In this document: piece by piece, positions 17,914 to 28,296 of the stretch
How the letters are laid out: every line of letters starts with the position of its first letter
How positions within the stretch are numbered: the first letter of the stretch is position 1
NCBI GenBank assembly: GCA_018266615.1
Contig: JAFEAB010000028.1
Span: 1 to 33,103, forward strand
From: Bacteroidota bacterium
GTDB lineage: Bacteria; Bacteroidota; Bacteroidia; Chitinophagales; Chitinophagaceae
Direction: 5' to 3'
Length of the DNA stretch: 33,103 nucleotides
Notes under the pieces: generated by a model
What the model was told of the DNA's origin: nothing
What the model saw: only the letters and a program-made list of their open reading frames with translations
Databases searched by the model: none
Translations under genes and position numbers: made by a program

Positions 17914-18429
17914 TTATTGGCAACATTTCTTTTTTCGAACAAAAAGAAACCTGAAAATTTTTCCCAGAAAAGAGGATATGGTGGAGAGGGTGCTCATTGC
18001 CATGTCAAAATTATGCCATTTAGTGAACTATATAAACAAGGAAGGGCCCGTAATGGTTTAAGTTGGAGTGGAGAAAAAGGGAGGCCCTTTGCTGCCCCCG
18101 CCCCGGGGGTAAAAATAGCGCCGGAAAAAATTCAAACAAAGAAATTTAAATGAAGAATGTTCAGTTTGACTTTATAAAAGTTTAGTTAGATTTTTCGAAG
18201 ATTGAAATACTTTGCAACGAATGAAAGCAACACCGGTAGCTAAATATAGCATCGGCTATCTATACGAAAACTGACCCAACGCCAACGAAGATGTATATAT
18301 TCAGCAACAAATAAAAATATAATGGCCATCCCAATATCGGACTGAACCTGAAAATATAAACTGTCGAATATTTGTATTTTTTCTAAAGGCTTTGAAGAAC
18401 TACCTGTTTCATAAGTAAGAATATTATTT
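17914..18429. other. Noncoding left edge of the toxin island
   Basis: This stretch follows the housekeeping cluster. It opens with an A/T-rich inverted repeat, TTTCTTTTT/AAAAAGAAA (17926-17934 with 17941-17949), which may end transcription of the preceding genes. It contains one copy of the 66-bp boundary repeat (18082-18147) and then about 280 nt of A/T-rich sequence with stops in all frames. A 78-codon frame at 17917-18153 crosses the boundary repeat and has no coding character. No RNA gene was recognised. Confidence 0.6.
18082..18147 (+). repeat. 66-bp boundary direct repeat, left copy
   Basis: This matches 32614-32679 at 63 of 66 positions, in the same orientation. It starts AGGCCCTTTGCTGCC, contains a G/C-rich near-palindrome (CCCCCGCCCCGGGGG), and ends with an A-rich tail (TTCAAACAAAGAAATTT). 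The two copies lie just outside the first and last genes of the RHS toxin island, about 14.5 kb apart. Confidence 0.85.
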
Positions 18430-18460
18430 TTTGAAATGAATTAAAAAGCCCTTAAATTTA
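18430..18460 (+). promoter_or_regulatory. Promoter of the toxin island (TTTG-N19-TAAATTTA)
   Basis: TTTG at 18430-18433, a 19-nt spacer, and TAAATTTA at 18453-18460 fit the Bacteroidota promoter TTTG-N19-TAnnTTTG with one mismatch, at the last base. Transcription would start about 20 nt before ATG 18489, which supports translation beginning there, upstream of the poly-C tract. This is the best two-part promoter match found in the window. Confidence 0.6.
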
Positions 18461-18488
18461 TTCCATCAGTACCTAAATCCCGCTCTAT

Positions 18489-20004
18489 ATGAGCATCATT
18501 TCAAAACTGCTTTTAACAACGATTTGCTACGCAAGGCTTTCATTTATTTTGACAGCTAATACTCCCCCCCCCCCGCGATAGTCGGGCTTTAGAAGATACA
18601 GTTAATTCAAAGAATAAACTTCAACCTGTTGTTGGGTTAGCCGATTCCATCATTTCTTCTGTAACCGAAATACCCAAAAAATTTATATCCCAAGCTGATA
18701 AAAAAATAACCAAATACAACTGCCAACTCACAACCAAAACAGAAAAAACATTAATTAAACTTTCTAAATGGGAAGAAAAGCTAAAACCCATTATTGAAAA
18801 GGCAAGTCCGCAAACGGCAAAGCAATTATTTGGCCCGGGTAAGGTTACGTTTTCTTCGTTACTTCAAAAGCTGCAGGAAGGGAAGAACTTAGTAAAGAAG
18901 GCGAAGGCTCCCTATGATGCGTATCGCGATAAACTGGTTACCAGCCTTGCCTATATCCAATCAGAAAAGGAAAAGTTTACGAAACCGTATATGGATGCGG
19001 TGGATAAGGTACAGCAGAATGCCGGTGAACTGGAGCAGAACTTGGCTAATACAGAGGCGGTAGAAAAATTTATAAAGCAGCGAAAGAAGGAACTGCTTGA
19101 CCAGTGCATAAAATATGCAATAAAAAGTAAGTACCTGAAGAAGATCGATAAGGATTCTTATTATTATGTAGAAACGATAAAAAACTACAAGGAAATATTT
19201 TCAGATCCGAAGAAGGCGGAACAGACGGCAAAGGAGATACTCAATAAAATACCTGCATTTAAGAAATTCTTTTCACAGAACAGCATGCTGGCATCGTTGC
19301 TGGGAACGAGTACCGGAGGCGGGACTAACGGCGCTTCCACTACGGGGCTGCAAACAAACGCTTCGGTTAACCGCATATTACAAGCCAGTTTTAGCGGAGC
19401 ATCAGGCGGGGCGGCTCAATATCTCTCCGGGCAGATGCAGCAGGCGCAGAGCCAGCTTAGCCAGTTAAAAATTAAGTTCCCGAAAGGGAATAAGCAGAAC
19501 AGTGCTACGGGATTTAAACCCAATACCCAGCGTTCAAAAACGTTTTGGCAAAGGCTGGAATACGGCGTTAATTACCAGTTTGCAAAAACGAATACGCTGC
19601 TTCCTAATGCCGCCGATATTGCGATTACGGCAGGCTATAAGCTGAATGACCGAAGTATTATTGGCCTCGGCATAAATTATAAAATGGGAATCGGCAGCTT
19701 TTCTAAAATCCGGATTACCCACCAGGGGATTGGTGTGAGAACATTTTTAGACTGGAAGATAAAAGGCGGGTTTTATGCAAGCGGGAGTATAGAGTTTATG
19801 CGTAATGATGGCTTTAAACGCGTAAGTGAATTGCAACAATACAATTTATGGCAAACATCGGGGCTGATTGGGATTTCCAGGAAATTAAACATCAGCAGTC
19901 AATTTTTTTCAGCTACTAAAATACAGGTGTTATATGATGTGTTTTATAACAAAAAAGAACCGGTTGCAAAACCTTTTGTGTTCAGGGTGGAGCATACGTT
20001 CTAA
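18489..20004 (+). CDS. Outer-membrane beta-barrel protein, frame broken at a C11 tract (putative phase-variable)
   Basis: The start ATG 18489 encodes a signal-peptide-like N-terminus (MSIISKLLLTTICYARLSF, then ILTANT), which runs into 11 C at 18564-18574 and stops at TAG 18579 after 30 codons. The next frame is open without interruption from 18553 to 20004. With 10 (or 13) C the two join into one 504-aa protein that continues PPPRDSRALEDTV. The middle is helical and Lys/Glu-rich, with a Gly/Ser/Thr linker (TSTGGGTNGASTTG). The last 160 residues look like an outer-membrane barrel: alternating strands such as AITAGYKLNDRSIIGLGINY and a terminal F (FRVEHTF). The only in-frame ATG after the tract is 18991, which would lack the export signal. 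It leads the RHS genes and may be their surface partner. An assembly error in the tract cannot be excluded. Confidence 0.7.
18564..18574 (+). repeat. Poly(C)11 homopolymer at the signal-peptide junction
   Basis: Eleven consecutive C follow codon ACT (residue 25). Tract lengths of 10 or 13 restore one frame for the barrel protein; 11 (as sequenced) and 12 both hit early stops. Such G/C homopolymers are classic slipped-strand contingency loci. Confidence 0.75.
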
Positions 20005-23000
20005 AAAAAACTGGTCTATCAGACTTTTTATTTGTATGATCGTATCTGTTTATTCCAATGTTAGCACAGGACAATCACAGCTTACAGGCAATGCGCGGAA
20101 CGTACAGAATAACAATATTGTTCCGCAGATAACACCTCCTTCTCCTAATACAGTAGCGCTTGAAAAATTCGGTAACCTGCCAATTGACTACTCAACAGGA
20201 ACAAGCCCGGTAAGCATGTCTTTTTGTCAATGGAAGCATGGAAATTTATCACTGTCTGTATCCTTAAATTATCATACCGGCGGTATTAAAATAGATGATA
20301 TGGCTTCCTATGTGGGATTAGGTTGGGCGTTGTCGGCAGGTGGAAGTGTGAATAGAACCGTAAGAGGTATTCCGGATGATGATCATGCCCGGGGATTTTG
20401 GTTCACTCCCAACTTGCCTTTTGCAGAAACATATGCCTATAACCCAGATGAATATTACTATACTGATCCATGGTTAGCATCTACCGGAGGGGATTTCGGT
20501 TATTCCCAGGTAATTAATTATAGTAATGATAAGCCTTATCAATCATATCAAATCATAGAAGATATAGATACACATTTTCTTGATGGTGAGCAGGACTTCT
20601 TTAGTTATTCCTGTGGAACGCTTAGCGGTCAATTTGTTATTGATAAAAACCGGGAGGTTAAAATGCTAAAGCAAACGAATGATATTATTAGCCTTAACTG
20701 GCAGGACAGCATTTTACTTGGATTTAGAATAACTGATCAGATGGGAATAAAATATTACTTTTCTCATGTTGAACTTCAGCTTCCCCAGCTTTACGCTGAC
20801 CCTCTTTCAATTCATTTGCCACCAAATTATGCTTATGCCTCAAGCTGGTATGTTACCAGCATTACGGATCCTGTAACGGCAGACTCAATCAAAATTGAAT
20901 ATGCAGATAATAACAGTAATGAAGTTAGTTACGAAACAGGATTTTCTGAGAGTGCAACCTATTCCATTAAGGCAGGTATTCCTGAAACGCTGGAAGCGCC
21001 TTCAATTGGAACAAGTTATACCCGGATTTCGGGCAATGATGTTACGGTAAAAAAGATTCTTTTTCCCGATTCCACAAATATTTCATTTAAATACGTTCAG
21101 GACAGGGATGATTATTATTTGGCAAAGCGGTTATGTCAGATTACGCTCAGTAATATGTATTTGGATACCATTAAAAAATGGAAACTTATTTCAGGGTATT
21201 TTGAATCACCCGCAATGGTAACTACTGTTCCGGCTTCAAGTCAGAATAATAATTTTAAGCGACTTAAACTTACATCCATCAATGAAACGGATGCGTTGGA
21301 TTCAGTTAAAACTACAAGGTTCGTATATGATACCATTCCATTAAATCCACGAGGAACCTTCAACCAAGATATCTGGGGATACAACGTAAATCCTACCAGA
21401 AATAATAATCAACGAATTCCTACTATTCCTTTTGAAGCAGTAGATTATGGATTGAATGGTAATGATAAGCAATATTTTCGAGGGGCTGATCGTGATCCTG
21501 ATTCTCTTTATTGCACCGCCGGATCTCTAAAACGAATCGTTTATCCAACCGGAGGGTTTACCGAATTTGAATACGAATGTAACCGTGCTTTTAATGACAC
21601 ATTCTTTTTCGAAAATAGCAGGAAATATACCGGATTAACCTGGGATTCAACCACATTTAATCACTTCAAATCCTTTTCTGTGCCCGACCGGGTAAATGAG
21701 GGAATACGTTTCTTAATTAAAGCCAATGAATATTCAGAAAGGCCGGAGCATGATCCAAACGCACAACAGTCTTGCTTTGGTAATCAGGATTTGGGACTGG
21801 TACATTTTAAAATATACAGTGCTTTAGACACTTCTGTTCATAGCGAATTTGATTTACTATATAGTGATCTTCTGGCAGGAGTTGAATATTTTGATTCGAT
21901 TTCCGTTAGTACTGCCGGTTTATTTATCGAACTTGATTATAACAAAGCCGGCTCTTGCTTGTGGGAATATCCTTTTGAAGTTACCCTGGATTATTCTTAT
22001 CAGACCCCCAAACATGAAAAACTCGTAGGTGGACTTAGAATAAAAAAGATAAAGGATTTTGATGGTCAAAAGTACAGCTCAATCCGCTCATTTACTTATG
22101 ATGGTTCAATAGATAAAAACTCTGGTGACCTATTTCTTTTCCCCACCCACAGTTACTACCGGAGTTCATTAGACGAATCAATTATAGGTAACTGGTGTGG
22201 AGTTCCTACAAGTGTCGGACCAAATAAGCGAATTCTACATCTTTCAAGTAATCCAACTAATTCAGTAAACTATTTCAATGGCTGTCCACTGGTATATAAA
22301 CAGGTAATTGAGACAGATCTTTATGGTGGTACAACTGTAAGAACTTATGATCCTATTAACTGGAAAGCAACGGGCGGTTCAACTGACCGGATGCCAGGCA
22401 TTCCAATTCAGGATTTCCCTACACTAAGTGGATTAATTCTTTCTGAAAAAATATATGACAGTGCTGATGCTCTAAAACAGGAATCCCGATATCATTACAA
22501 AAAAGACCTTTCTCAATTTATAAATGTTGATGCATGTCGGAATTTAAAAACCCTGCTTATTTCAAGTTCTGAAGGCACTGAGAACAATACCTGTAACTAT
22601 GATCAGAAGTTTTACCTCGCTTATCAATATTTTATGTGGAAGGCAAATTGCAACCTCATTTCCAAAGTTTCAAATCGCTATGAAGGAAACCTGGTATTTG
22701 CTGATTCCACTTCGTACGAGTATGATCCTGTATATAATCTCCCTGTCCAAACTCGGTTTAGCAACAGCCGGGGAGATACCTTTAAAATTTCAACACAGTA
22801 CGTTACAGATTATTCTTATCACCCATATTCCGATCTTAAAGCGTTAAACAGGTTAGCGATTCCTATTTCAACTTCAAAAACAATTGATCCACCCATACCT
22901 GATGACCCGGCAAGTCAGATTTCTCAGAAAGAATTTGATTTTTTTGACGACAGGCCATTATTAAAGACCATTTCATCAGCCATACAAAACGCAACACCCG

Positions 23001-23413
23001 AAGTGGTAACGGAAATACAGCGCTATGACAGCAGAGGTAATGTTCTTCAGTATAAGGAAAAAAACGGGCCAACTGCGGTTATACTTTGGGGTTATCATAA
23101 GCAGTACCCGGTTGCCATCATTAAAGGCGTTACCCTGGATGAGATTTCAGGGCTGATTGATTATACTATACTCGAAAATCCACCAAATAATGAAGGCTTC
23201 CATGATTATCTTTTCTCCCTGAGAAACGCATTACAAACATATAATGCTGATTGTCATTTTTATACTTATAAACCAATGGTTGGTATAAGCTCTGAAATTG
23301 ATAACAGCGGAAAATCTGCTTTTTATCAATACGACAGCTTCAACCAATTAAAAGCAATTATTGACGAGGATGGCCATGTGGTTAATGCATTTGAAAATCA
23401 CTACAATCAATAA
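19934..23413 (+). CDS. SpvB/TcB-like N-terminal, YD-repeat shell protein (secreted)
   Basis: The 1159-aa frame has an export signal around residues 30-46 (RLFICMIVSVYSNVSTGQ). After it comes TVALEKFGNLPIDYSTGTSPV, then SLNYHTGGIKIDDMASYVGLGWALSAGGSVNR and TVRGIPDD, which resembles the SpvB/TcB opening, where a Y-[NH]-[ST]-G strand is followed by GxGWxLS and an Arg/Thr strand. The C-terminal part has YD-type repeats (RYDSRGNVLQY, YQYDSFNQLKAIIDEDGHV). It is therefore probably a partner of the next RHS protein. The start is uncertain: ATG 19934 overlaps the barrel gene by 71 nt, TTG 19976 would give a better-sized signal peptide, and ATG 20036 leaves the signal too short. The gene ends 25 nt before the RHS toxin gene. 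The function is inferred. Confidence 0.7.
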   Translation: MMCFITKKNRLQNLLCSGWSIRSKKNWSIRLFICMIVSVYSNVSTGQSQLTGNARNVQNNNIVPQITPPSPNTVALEKFGNLPIDYSTGTSPVSMSFCQWKHGNLSLSVSLNYHTGGIKIDDMASYVGLGWALSAGGSVNRTVRGIPDDDHARGFWFTPNLPFAETYAYNPDEYYYTDPWLASTGGDFGYSQVINYSNDKPYQSYQIIEDIDTHFLDGEQDFFSYSCGTLSGQFVIDKNREVKMLKQTNDIISLNWQDSILLGFRITDQMGIKYYFSHVELQLPQLYADPLSIHLPPNYAYASSWYVTSITDPVTADSIKIEYADNNSNEVSYETGFSESATYSIKAGIPETLEAPSIGTSYTRISGNDVTVKKILFPDSTNISFKYVQDRDDYYLAKRLCQITLSNMYLDTIKKWKLISGYFESPAMVTTVPASSQNNNFKRLKLTSINETDALDSVKTTRFVYDTIPLNPRGTFNQDIWGYNVNPTRNNNQRIPTIPFEAVDYGLNGNDKQYFRGADRDPDSLYCTAGSLKRIVYPTGGFTEFEYECNRAFNDTFFFENSRKYTGLTWDSTTFNHFKSFSVPDRVNEGIRFLIKANEYSERPEHDPNAQQSCFGNQDLGLVHFKIYSALDTSVHSEFDLLYSDLLAGVEYFDSISVSTAGLFIELDYNKAGSCLWEYPFEVTLDYSYQTPKHEKLVGGLRIKKIKDFDGQKYSSIRSFTYDGSIDKNSGDLFLFPTHSYYRSSLDESIIGNWCGVPTSVGPNKRILHLSSNPTNSVNYFNGCPLVYKQVIETDLYGGTTVRTYDPINWKATGGSTDRMPGIPIQDFPTLSGLILSEKIYDSADALKQESRYHYKKDLSQFINVDACRNLKTLLISSSEGTENNTCNYDQKFYLAYQYFMWKANCNLISKVSNRYEGNLVFADSTSYEYDPVYNLPVQTRFSNSRGDTFKISTQYVTDYSYHPYSDLKALNRLAIPISTSKTIDPPIPDDPASQISQKEFDFFDDRPLLKTISSAIQNATPEVVTEIQRYDSRGNVLQYKEKNGPTAVILWGYHKQYPVAIIKGVTLDEISGLIDYTILENPPNNEGFHDYLFSLRNALQTYNADCHFYTYKPMVGISSEIDNSGKSAFYQYDSFNQLKAIIDEDGHVVNAFENHYNQ

Positions 23414-23438
23414 CTACCAACAACCTTAAACAAAAGAC

Positions 23439-26400
23439 ATGAAGCCGTTATCTATCATCCTGATGTTTTTTTTGCTGACAGTTGAATGTTTTGGGCAGAT
23501 TAATATTCCGGATTCATATCCATCCGGCTTTCCCGTAAATTACGTTCGGTCGTGGACGTTGAAGGCTCCACATTCCTCCGGCGAAGATTTTAACCCATTG
23601 CCTGTAAGTGAGGCGCTGCAAACCACCCAGTATTATGATGGCCTGGGAAGGCCTGTGCAGACGGTAATAAAGAAAGGAAGCCATAAAACCGGAACAACAG
23701 ACTGGGCGGATATGGTGGGTACTACCTTATATGATAATTTGGGGAGGGAACAATTTACATATCTCCCCTCGCCAGCGACCGGCGGTATGAATAATTCAAT
23801 AGATGATGGATTATTCAAGTATGACCCATTCCAACAGCAGCAGGAATTTATGAATAACAGGTTTGGCGAAAACAGCTTTAACTACAGCCAAACTGTATTT
23901 GAACCATCAGCATTATCACGCCCCATAAAACAAATGCCGCCTGGCGCAGACTGGGTAGGCTCCGGACGTGGAATCTCTACAGGCTATTATTTTAATTCAC
24001 AAAACGATCACGTAAAAATATTTAATACTACCCCTGCTCAACATGAAACAGACTTTGACGGCATTGTTAATGACGGAGAATACCAGGAAGGCCAGCTTGA
24101 CAAAACTATTACCACCGATGAAGCGGGCAACCAGGTGATCCAGTTTAGTGATAAGGACGGATTGGTTGTTTTAAGGAAAGTACAAAGTACTTCACTTCCA
24201 GACAGTGGCGCAGGGGCAGCACATACGGGTTGGGTTTGTACCTATTACGTTTATGATGCTCAAAACAGGCTGGTTTGTGTAGTGCAACCCCGGGGCGTGG
24301 AGGTATTAGATTCATTGGGCTGGAACACGCCGCAGGATGCCTCTTTTTTCAATGAACAATGTTTTCGGTATAAATACGATGTAAGAAACCAAATGATACA
24401 GAAACAGGTACCGGGATCCGGCGCCCTGTATATGGTTTATGACAGGCGGGGCCGGTTGGTCCTTTCGCAGGATGCTATGCAACGCGAAAAGAAACTGTGG
24501 ATTTATACCAAATACGATAACCTTAACCGGGATATTCAAACAGGCATTTTTGAAAGTACGCTTACCCGGGCAGATCATGAAACTGCGGCATGGGATGAGG
24601 AGGTATATCCCGCCAATACTGCCCATAATGAAACCATCCTTACTAAAACCTATTATGATAATTACAACTGGCTGCCATCGGAAGGCATTTCTCTCTCCCA
24701 AAAAGAATATGTTAACGATTACGATGCCTTGTTTTACCAGGATGAAAATCAGTATCCTTACCCCTTAATAAACCACCAGAAATATGATTGCAAGGGCATG
24801 GTAACCGGAACCATTATCTACTCAGAAGCCCTCTCTGCAGCACAAATTACCATTAATAAATACGATAGGAAGAACCGGCTTATACAATTCGTTACCTTTA
24901 AAAATGTGATAGAAGGAAAGGATGTAATGACCACACAATATAGTTGGAACGGTAAGGTTTTATTCAACCTTCACCACCAAACCACTCTTAACGTGAGCAG
25001 ATGGATTAAAATATTGAAGAAATTTACGTATGATGAATTGGACAGGCTGATAATAACAGAACAAAAAATTGCAAAAGAGGACATTAAGGATGGGGATTTT
25101 CCAGATAGCTATACGCCCATATCCCAAATTGCTTATAATGAACTGGGGCAGGTAATGCAAAAAATAATTCCAAATATAACCCCCTCGGCGCCTGCCGGCA
25201 TTTTAGAAACTGAAAATTACGATTACAACATTCGTGGGTGGAGCCTTGGGATGAACCGCGAATATTTTAATTCTTCCCCCGGTAGTGAACAGGATCATTA
25301 TTTTGGATATGAACTGGCCTATAACAAAACAAACTCTGATGTTACGGGTAACCTGTTTAGCACAGGGCAGTACAATGGCAATATTGCGGGCATGGTGTGG
25401 AAGTCGAAAAACAAGGAGATCAGCCGTCAGTACGATTTTAATTACGACAGGCTAAACAGGTTTCTGAGCGCTGCGTACTCACAGCACGACCCCGATGCCT
25501 GTACCTATTCCATTACCCCCAATTTTTCGGTTAGAGGCCTTAGCTATGATGCAAACGGAAATATCCTCAGCATGAACCAAATGGGGCTTATCCCCGGCCA
25601 CAGCATCCTTATCGATTCGTTGCGTTACCAGTACCAAACGCAGGATAGCTACAACTATACCAACAAACTGCGTTCCGTAACCGATGCATCTTTCAACAAC
25701 CAAAACCTGGGCGATTTTAAAGACAATGAGTCGAAAGACAATAACGATTATCGGTACAACCTGAACGGGAAACTCATGCGCGATAATAACAAGTATATCG
25801 CCTCCATAGAATACAATCACCTGAACCTTCCCGTTAGGATAGAGATAGCCAACCACCCGGGGGTAACCAATGGCGTTATTCTTTATAAGTACGATGCCCT
25901 CGGAAATAAGCAGGTAAAGACAGTAAGTGAAACCTTAAATGGTACTGCCTGTAGCACCACCACCTATTATTTGGGGGAGATGGTATATGAGAAGCGGGAG
26001 GGATACCCCGGCGCTGATGGAGAGGTAAAGCTTCAGTTTATCTCCAATGAGGAAGGACGGGTTATTTACGATAGCACGAACCTCGCATTCTATTACCAAT
26101 ATATGATGAGGGATCACTTAGGAAACATCAGGATGCTGCTTAACGCGGAGGAGCAGCCACAGCAAAGCTACCCCAACTGCGATTTTGAGCAGGAACATGC
26201 TACCGAAAACGAAACCTACTACCTCAATACCAATACCTATTTAATAACCCCTCCTGCGGCATTTACCAACGGCCAGGGCACGGGCGCCCAATGCCAGCTT
26301 ATAACAAATAAAGAAGCGCCCATTGGGGTAGGCAAGCTGCTCAAGGTGATGGCCACCGATGAGGTTGGGGTGAAGCTGGATTATTATATACCCTCCTCCA

Positions 26401-27791
26401 CGGTAGATAACACAGGCGCAAACCCTATTCAGAACCTGATAGGATCTATCATAGCGATATTAAACAACACTTCCTACACCGGTTCTTTGCATGGCGCAGG
26501 CGTTACGGTAGGCGAGAGTTTTGAGCACGATGTACCGTTAAACAACCTCCTACAACAACAGGGCCCTGAAACCCCTTCAAATAATGTAAAGGCATATCTG
26601 AACATCCTTTTTTTCGATTTGCAGTTTAACTTTATATGCCAACAAAGCCAATATCTGCAATTAAGTATAATGGGCAGCCCGCATACTATAACCCTTCTTG
26701 GATCTTTCATGATAAAGGCCCCTGCTAACGGTTATGTGTATATTTATGTGAGCAACGAGAGCCGCAACCCGGTGTATATTGATAACTTCCAGGTGCTGCA
26801 TCAGCCGGGGAGGATAGTAGAGGAAACGCATTATTATCCGTTCGGGTCAGTTATGAGCGGCATTTCATCAAAAAGTTTAAACTTCGGAAATCCTGTAAAC
26901 AAATTTAAGTACAACGGGAAGGAAGAACAGCGACAAGAGTTCTCTGATGGCAGCGGACTTGAATGGTTAGATTATGGAGCAAGGATGTATGATAACAAGA
27001 TAGGCAGATGGATGACTACTGATCCACTTGCTGACCAATTTTACGAATGGAGCCCTTACGTTTATACTTATAACGATCCCTTAAAACATATTGATCCTGA
27101 TGGACGTTCAGGAATTGTTACAATAGATAAAACTAATTGTACAGTAACTATTTCTTCAACATATACACTTTATGGTAATGGAGCAAGTCTTGCGGTAGCC
27201 AAAGAAGCTGCATCTGCAATACAAAGTCAATGGAATGCCGCCAATGGAACTACTGTAATTGATGGAGTAACTTATTCTGTAAAATTTGCAGTAACCGGAG
27301 ACTACATTCAAGATGGAAAAGCATTGGAAGGATTTATTAAAGACAATAAAGATTTCTCACAGAATTTTGTGAAAGTTACAACAGAAGGTCCTTCCGGATT
27401 AGGCACTCAATCTGATGGAGCAGGTTCTAATACTGGCCACTGGAAATTGTCAGATATACAGGGTACAGGTACAACTGGTGAATCCCATGAGTATGGCCAT
27501 GGATTAGGACAGCCCGAGGCTCAGATAAATTCTGTTGGTAAAGGTCAACCTGGGATAATGGCTGCAAGGGGGACGGGAGTTGATGCTGCTTACACCTATT
27601 CGCCTGCTAATGGAAATTCAAAAGTCAAGACTAAAGACGCCGCAGGAAATGCTACCAGTTTTACAAATACAGTTAATCCAGCCACACGAAAAGTTATCCA
27701 GGCTAATATTGATGCTTTAAAACTTAATGAATTAAAGTTTGACAAGGATGGCAAAGCAACTATTGGAACACTTACAAATATTCATCATTAA
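23439..27791 (+). CDS. RHS polymorphic toxin with metzincin-like C-terminal peptidase
   Basis: The 1450-aa protein has a signal peptide ([20 protein letters not shown]), then a Bacteroidota RHS N-terminal domain ([14 protein letters not shown], likely DUF6443) and many YD repeats ([35 protein letters not shown]). The RHS-associated core end is at residues 1063-1222 ([44 protein letters not shown]). The variable tip (1223-1450) carries [11 protein letters not shown] at 1350-1360, a zincin HExxHxxGxxE motif, and GIM at 1372-1374, suggesting a Met-turn. It should be a zinc peptidase carried in an RHS shell. Its TAA shares its last A with the ATG of the lipoprotein gene. The tip-coding DNA is more A/T-rich than the core, as expected for an exchanged module. 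Delivery route and target are unknown. Confidence 0.85.
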   Translation: MKPLSIILMFFLLTVECFGQINIPDSYPSGFPVNYVRSWTLKAPHSSGEDFNPLPVSEALQTTQYYDGLGRPVQTVIKKGSHKTGTTDWADMVGTTLYDNLGREQFTYLPSPATGGMNNSIDDGLFKYDPFQQQQEFMNNRFGENSFNYSQTVFEPSALSRPIKQMPPGADWVGSGRGISTGYYFNSQNDHVKIFNTTPAQHETDFDGIVNDGEYQEGQLDKTITTDEAGNQVIQFSDKDGLVVLRKVQSTSLPDSGAGAAHTGWVCTYYVYDAQNRLVCVVQPRGVEVLDSLGWNTPQDASFFNEQCFRYKYDVRNQMIQKQVPGSGALYMVYDRRGRLVLSQDAMQREKKLWIYTKYDNLNRDIQTGIFESTLTRADHETAAWDEEVYPANTAHNETILTKTYYDNYNWLPSEGISLSQKEYVNDYDALFYQDENQYPYPLINHQKYDCKGMVTGTIIYSEALSAAQITINKYDRKNRLIQFVTFKNVIEGKDVMTTQYSWNGKVLFNLHHQTTLNVSRWIKILKKFTYDELDRLIITEQKIAKEDIKDGDFPDSYTPISQIAYNELGQVMQKIIPNITPSAPAGILETENYDYNIRGWSLGMNREYFNSSPGSEQDHYFGYELAYNKTNSDVTGNLFSTGQYNGNIAGMVWKSKNKEISRQYDFNYDRLNRFLSAAYSQHDPDACTYSITPNFSVRGLSYDANGNILSMNQMGLIPGHSILIDSLRYQYQTQDSYNYTNKLRSVTDASFNNQNLGDFKDNESKDNNDYRYNLNGKLMRDNNKYIASIEYNHLNLPVRIEIANHPGVTNGVILYKYDALGNKQVKTVSETLNGTACSTTTYYLGEMVYEKREGYPGADGEVKLQFISNEEGRVIYDSTNLAFYYQYMMRDHLGNIRMLLNAEEQPQQSYPNCDFEQEHATENETYYLNTNTYLITPPAAFTNGQGTGAQCQLITNKEAPIGVGKLLKVMATDEVGVKLDYYIPSSTVDNTGANPIQNLIGSIIAILNNTSYTGSLHGAGVTVGESFEHDVPLNNLLQQQGPETPSNNVKAYLNILFFDLQFNFICQQSQYLQLSIMGSPHTITLLGSFMIKAPANGYVYIYVSNESRNPVYIDNFQVLHQPGRIVEETHYYPFGSVMSGISSKSLNFGNPVNKFKYNGKEEQRQEFSDGSGLEWLDYGARMYDNKIGRWMTTDPLADQFYEWSPYVYTYNDPLKHIDPDGRSGIVTIDKTNCTVTISSTYTLYGNGASLAVAKEAASAIQSQWNAANGTTVIDGVTYSVKFAVTGDYIQDGKALEGFIKDNKDFSQNFVKVTTEGPSGLGTQSDGAGSNTGHWKLSDIQGTGTTGESHEYGHGLGQPEAQINSVGKGQPGIMAARGTGVDAAYTYSPANGNSKVKTKDAAGNATSFTNTVNPATRKVIQANIDALKLNELKFDKDGKATIGTLTNIHH
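26625..27104 (+). repeat. 480-bp RHS core-end repeat, copy 1 (active gene)
   Basis: This copy encodes the segment from FNFICQQSQ to DPDG in the 1450-aa RHS gene. Copies 2 and 3 (28306-28785, 30273-30752) have the same length and long runs of identical bases, and similarity falls off at the toxin tip. It provides homology for tip exchange. Confidence 0.85.
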
Positions 27792-28144
27792 TGAAAAAGA
27801 TGTTTTTTTTATCCAGCGGTTTGATTTTATTATTTTCTTGCGTAACAAATAAGACTACTAAAAATGATTGGAATAAACTAATTGGCATTTGGAGGTTAAC
27901 TGTAAAATATCAAACTAATTATCCAACTATACAATTTACTAAAGATGGTGCAGTCTTTAACAGCTTGGCAGATACTATTTATGGTTTTTCATGTACCTTA
28001 AAAAAGAAAGACTTAATACTGTTTGACGGCATCAATCCAGAAACCCATAACAAAATTATCAAGCTTACGCAAGACAGTTTAATTTTTGCAAATCTTTTGG
28101 AACATAAAACGTCGCAGGTGTACATAAGAGATAGCAGCAAATAA
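27791..28144 (+). CDS. Lipoprotein, candidate immunity protein for the metzincin-like tip
   Basis: The 117-aa product has a lipoprotein signal ([17 protein letters not shown], lipidated C17), so it should be anchored in the envelope outside the cytoplasm. The mature part begins near NDWNKLIGIWRL and then alternates short strands (TIQFTKDGAVFNS, TLKKKDLILFDG), resembling small lipocalin-like lipoproteins. The ATG overlaps the toxin stop by one base, a coupling common to toxin-immunity pairs. By position it should neutralise the peptidase tip; no sequence evidence of binding exists. It is the only gene between the toxin and the next cassette. Confidence 0.65.
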   Translation: MKKMFFLSSGLILLFSCVTNKTTKNDWNKLIGIWRLTVKYQTNYPTIQFTKDGAVFNSLADTIYGFSCTLKKKDLILFDGINPETHNKIIKLTQDSLIFANLLEHKTSQVYIRDSSK

Positions 28145-28163
28145 TAAACAAAGCCCGGCAGTC

Positions 28164-28210
28164 CCATCTGGCGAAAGTCCCCATCTGGCGCAGGTCTTCC
28201 GCAGGATGAC
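28164..28210 (+). repeat. Dispersed 30-bp repeat, copy a, with a partial copy beside it
   Basis: CCATCTGGCGCAGGTCTTCC plus GCAGGATGAC occupies 28181-28210, and the first 17 nt of a related copy lie directly before it (28164-28180). Related copies are at 29992, 32094 and 32478. All lie after immunity genes. Confidence 0.7.
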
Positions 28211-28218
28211 TCCATCTG

Positions 28219-28296
28219 CCACAGCAAGAGTTCAACCCATCCACCTCAGAAAAAGCCCATTTAAATATTCTATTTTTCGATGCCCTCTTGCTGTGG
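28219..28296. repeat. 12-bp perfect inverted repeat at the first cassette edge
   Basis: CCACAGCAAGAG (28219-28230) is the exact reverse complement of CTCTTGCTGTGG (28285-28296), with 54 nt between. The right arm is part of the in-frame insertion found in the orphan cassettes. Confidence 0.55.

Noticed and set aside
17917..18153. A 78-codon plus-strand gene
   Set aside because: The frame runs through the 66-bp boundary repeat, has low-complexity content and no recognisable start signal, and the repeat copy at 32614 is not coding.
18564..18574. Simple inactivating mutation or assembly error as the only explanation for the C11 frame break
   Set aside because: This is possible and stated as such, but the intact downstream frame, the good promoter, and the repair by a one-base tract change favour a slippage switch; raw reads would decide.
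23439..27791. Type VI or CDI delivery for the RHS toxin
   Set aside because: No PAAR, VgrG, Hcp, TpsB-like or filament features are visible; the proteins have Sec signal peptides instead. A type IX secretion C-terminal domain was also looked for and not seen.
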